Positions 63,017 to 64,000 of a stretch of 64,000 nucleotides of DNA are shown one piece after another. Made by a program: the position numbers and the translations under genes. The DNA lies in assembly GCA_032622095.1 (NCBI GenBank), contig CP136063.1:6923814-6987813 (forward strand). The letters run 5' to 3'. Below the pieces are notes generated by a model that saw only the letters and a program-made list of their open reading frames with translations, did not search any database and was not told where the DNA came from. Source of the DNA: Siphonodentalium dalli (lineage: Eukaryota > Mollusca > Scaphopoda > Gadilida > Siphonodentaliidae). The stretch's first letter is position 1, and every line of letters begins with the position of its first letter.

Positions 63017-64000
63017 GTTGTTCGTAAATACTTAGAATGTTACTACTGATGTCTGTCCCCAATATAAACCCCAAGTAACACAGCATGTGTCGCGCGCGAT
63101 GCCCACGGTGCCACGTTTATTGTTATTAGATAGGCAAATAACGAGTTGACATAACCGGCTGGTCTCGATTTGAAACTAGCGGGGGGCATAGGGGCGAACT
63201 CATTAGTACAGTTTGGGCCTAGTGTGGCGCTCTAGAGCGCTTGTGGGGAAGTCTGGTAACGCGCTCTTATGCTTCTCTCTCTCTCTCTCTCTCTCTGTAA
63301 ATTCACGTATGCACATGTCCATGCCATGTATGTATTAAAATGGAATGAGTTACATAATTTCTGACAATTTACGGGAATTTCCTAAGTTAAGCACATTTCT
63401 GAAAATGTACTAACATTTATCATTTGGGAATTTCAAATTTATCGATATTCGAAACACAAATAATGTTTCCAGTATTATAAATTTAATTTACATTTTCACT
63501 ATGGAATTTCCTGCGAGTTTCGTACACGTATTGCTACCTGCCACTAATGGTAGATGTAGACAATCACGCCCCATTTTCGTGGAATCGAACGTAAATTTCA
63601 CTTGTATTCGATACATGGAAAATACTTGATATCGCTACCTCTGTAAATCTCAATTTGCATCCGATATTATAGGTGTCAGGTTCTGGCAATAAAATGAACA
63701 ACATAAGATCCACATCAGATCAAACGATTCAGCAATATCCTGCAAACTCGAATATCGCGATACGTTGTTTACTTTATTGGTACAAAAAACGTAAGCAAAA
63801 TTACTTTATAACGGGCTCACGTGGACATTTAATCCAACATGTTATAATTGTCACAACATGTTATAATTGTTGCATATGAATAGTTGGTGTAATTACGTGC
63901 GCTCGCGAAACAGTATGGCGATCAGACAGATTCGTACGTAGCTTGGTGTCACCCTACTCCGTTTCACTCAATGACGTCACCAAAAACGACGTAAAACCTC
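63017..64000. other. Upstream of piggyBac, no gene
   Basis: Contains a (CT)n microsatellite and, near 63836-63870, two copies of acatgttataattgt. No piggyBac-type end was identified. Confidence 0.45.
63272..63296. repeat. (CT)n microsatellite
   Basis: About 12 TC dinucleotides. Confidence 0.95.

Overview
The window looks like a piece of an invertebrate nuclear genome. The sequence is AT-rich, gene-poor and packed with eukaryotic transposons, satellites and short tandem arrays, and it holds one intron-split host gene. The mix of repeat families (Crypton, piggyBac, env-bearing Ty3/Gypsy, DIRS-like, Jockey/CR1-type non-LTR) and a Reeler-domain host gene fit a marine lophotrochozoan, most likely a mollusc. 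The phylum is an inference, not something the sequence proves.

Layout. 1-11 kb: relics, with an element whose terminal inverted repeats are themselves hairpins (1149 and 3241 ends), a broken Crypton-type tyrosine recombinase on the minus strand (about 3857-5394), two long palindromes (3433-3572 and 9215-9365) and a dispersed repeat that recurs inverted near 10.7 and 33 kb. 11-15 kb: an SGNH-hydrolase relic, a 172-bp tandem repeat and an Arg/Ser-rich ORF. 14963-26824: a very young 11.86-kb env-bearing Ty3/Gypsy (errantivirus-like) retroelement. Its two 711-bp LTRs differ at 2 positions and are flanked by the 5-bp duplication CCGAT. It carries two unrecognised ORFs before gag, gag with zinc knuckles, a textbook -1 frameshift signal, pol (PR-RT-RNase H-IN, broken by one stop and one frameshift), and an intact envelope gene of the baculovirus-F/errantivirus type with splice signals for a subgenomic mRNA. 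27.8-31.5 kb: a decayed non-LTR retrotransposon. 31.5-32.4 kb: a DIRS/Ngaro-like gag-RT relic. 33.8-36.3 kb: a compound foldback element with perfect 26-bp ends. 38-45 kb: satellites and minisatellites.

47.9-58.5 kb: at least three phase-compatible exons of a plus-strand Reeler-domain gene (secreted defence-protein type). Its first intron carries a complete 604-aa Crypton-like recombinase bracketed by identical 43-bp repeats. Its third intron, after exon 3, carries a TTAA-flanked MITE with the double-hairpin element nested inside. 61.3-63.0 kb: a piggyBac transposase on the minus strand, complete except for one slip in an A7 run.

Most coding capacity therefore belongs to mobile elements. The retroelement functions as a unit (Gag/Pol for particle and copy synthesis, Env for membrane fusion). 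The Reeler gene is the only convincing host gene seen.
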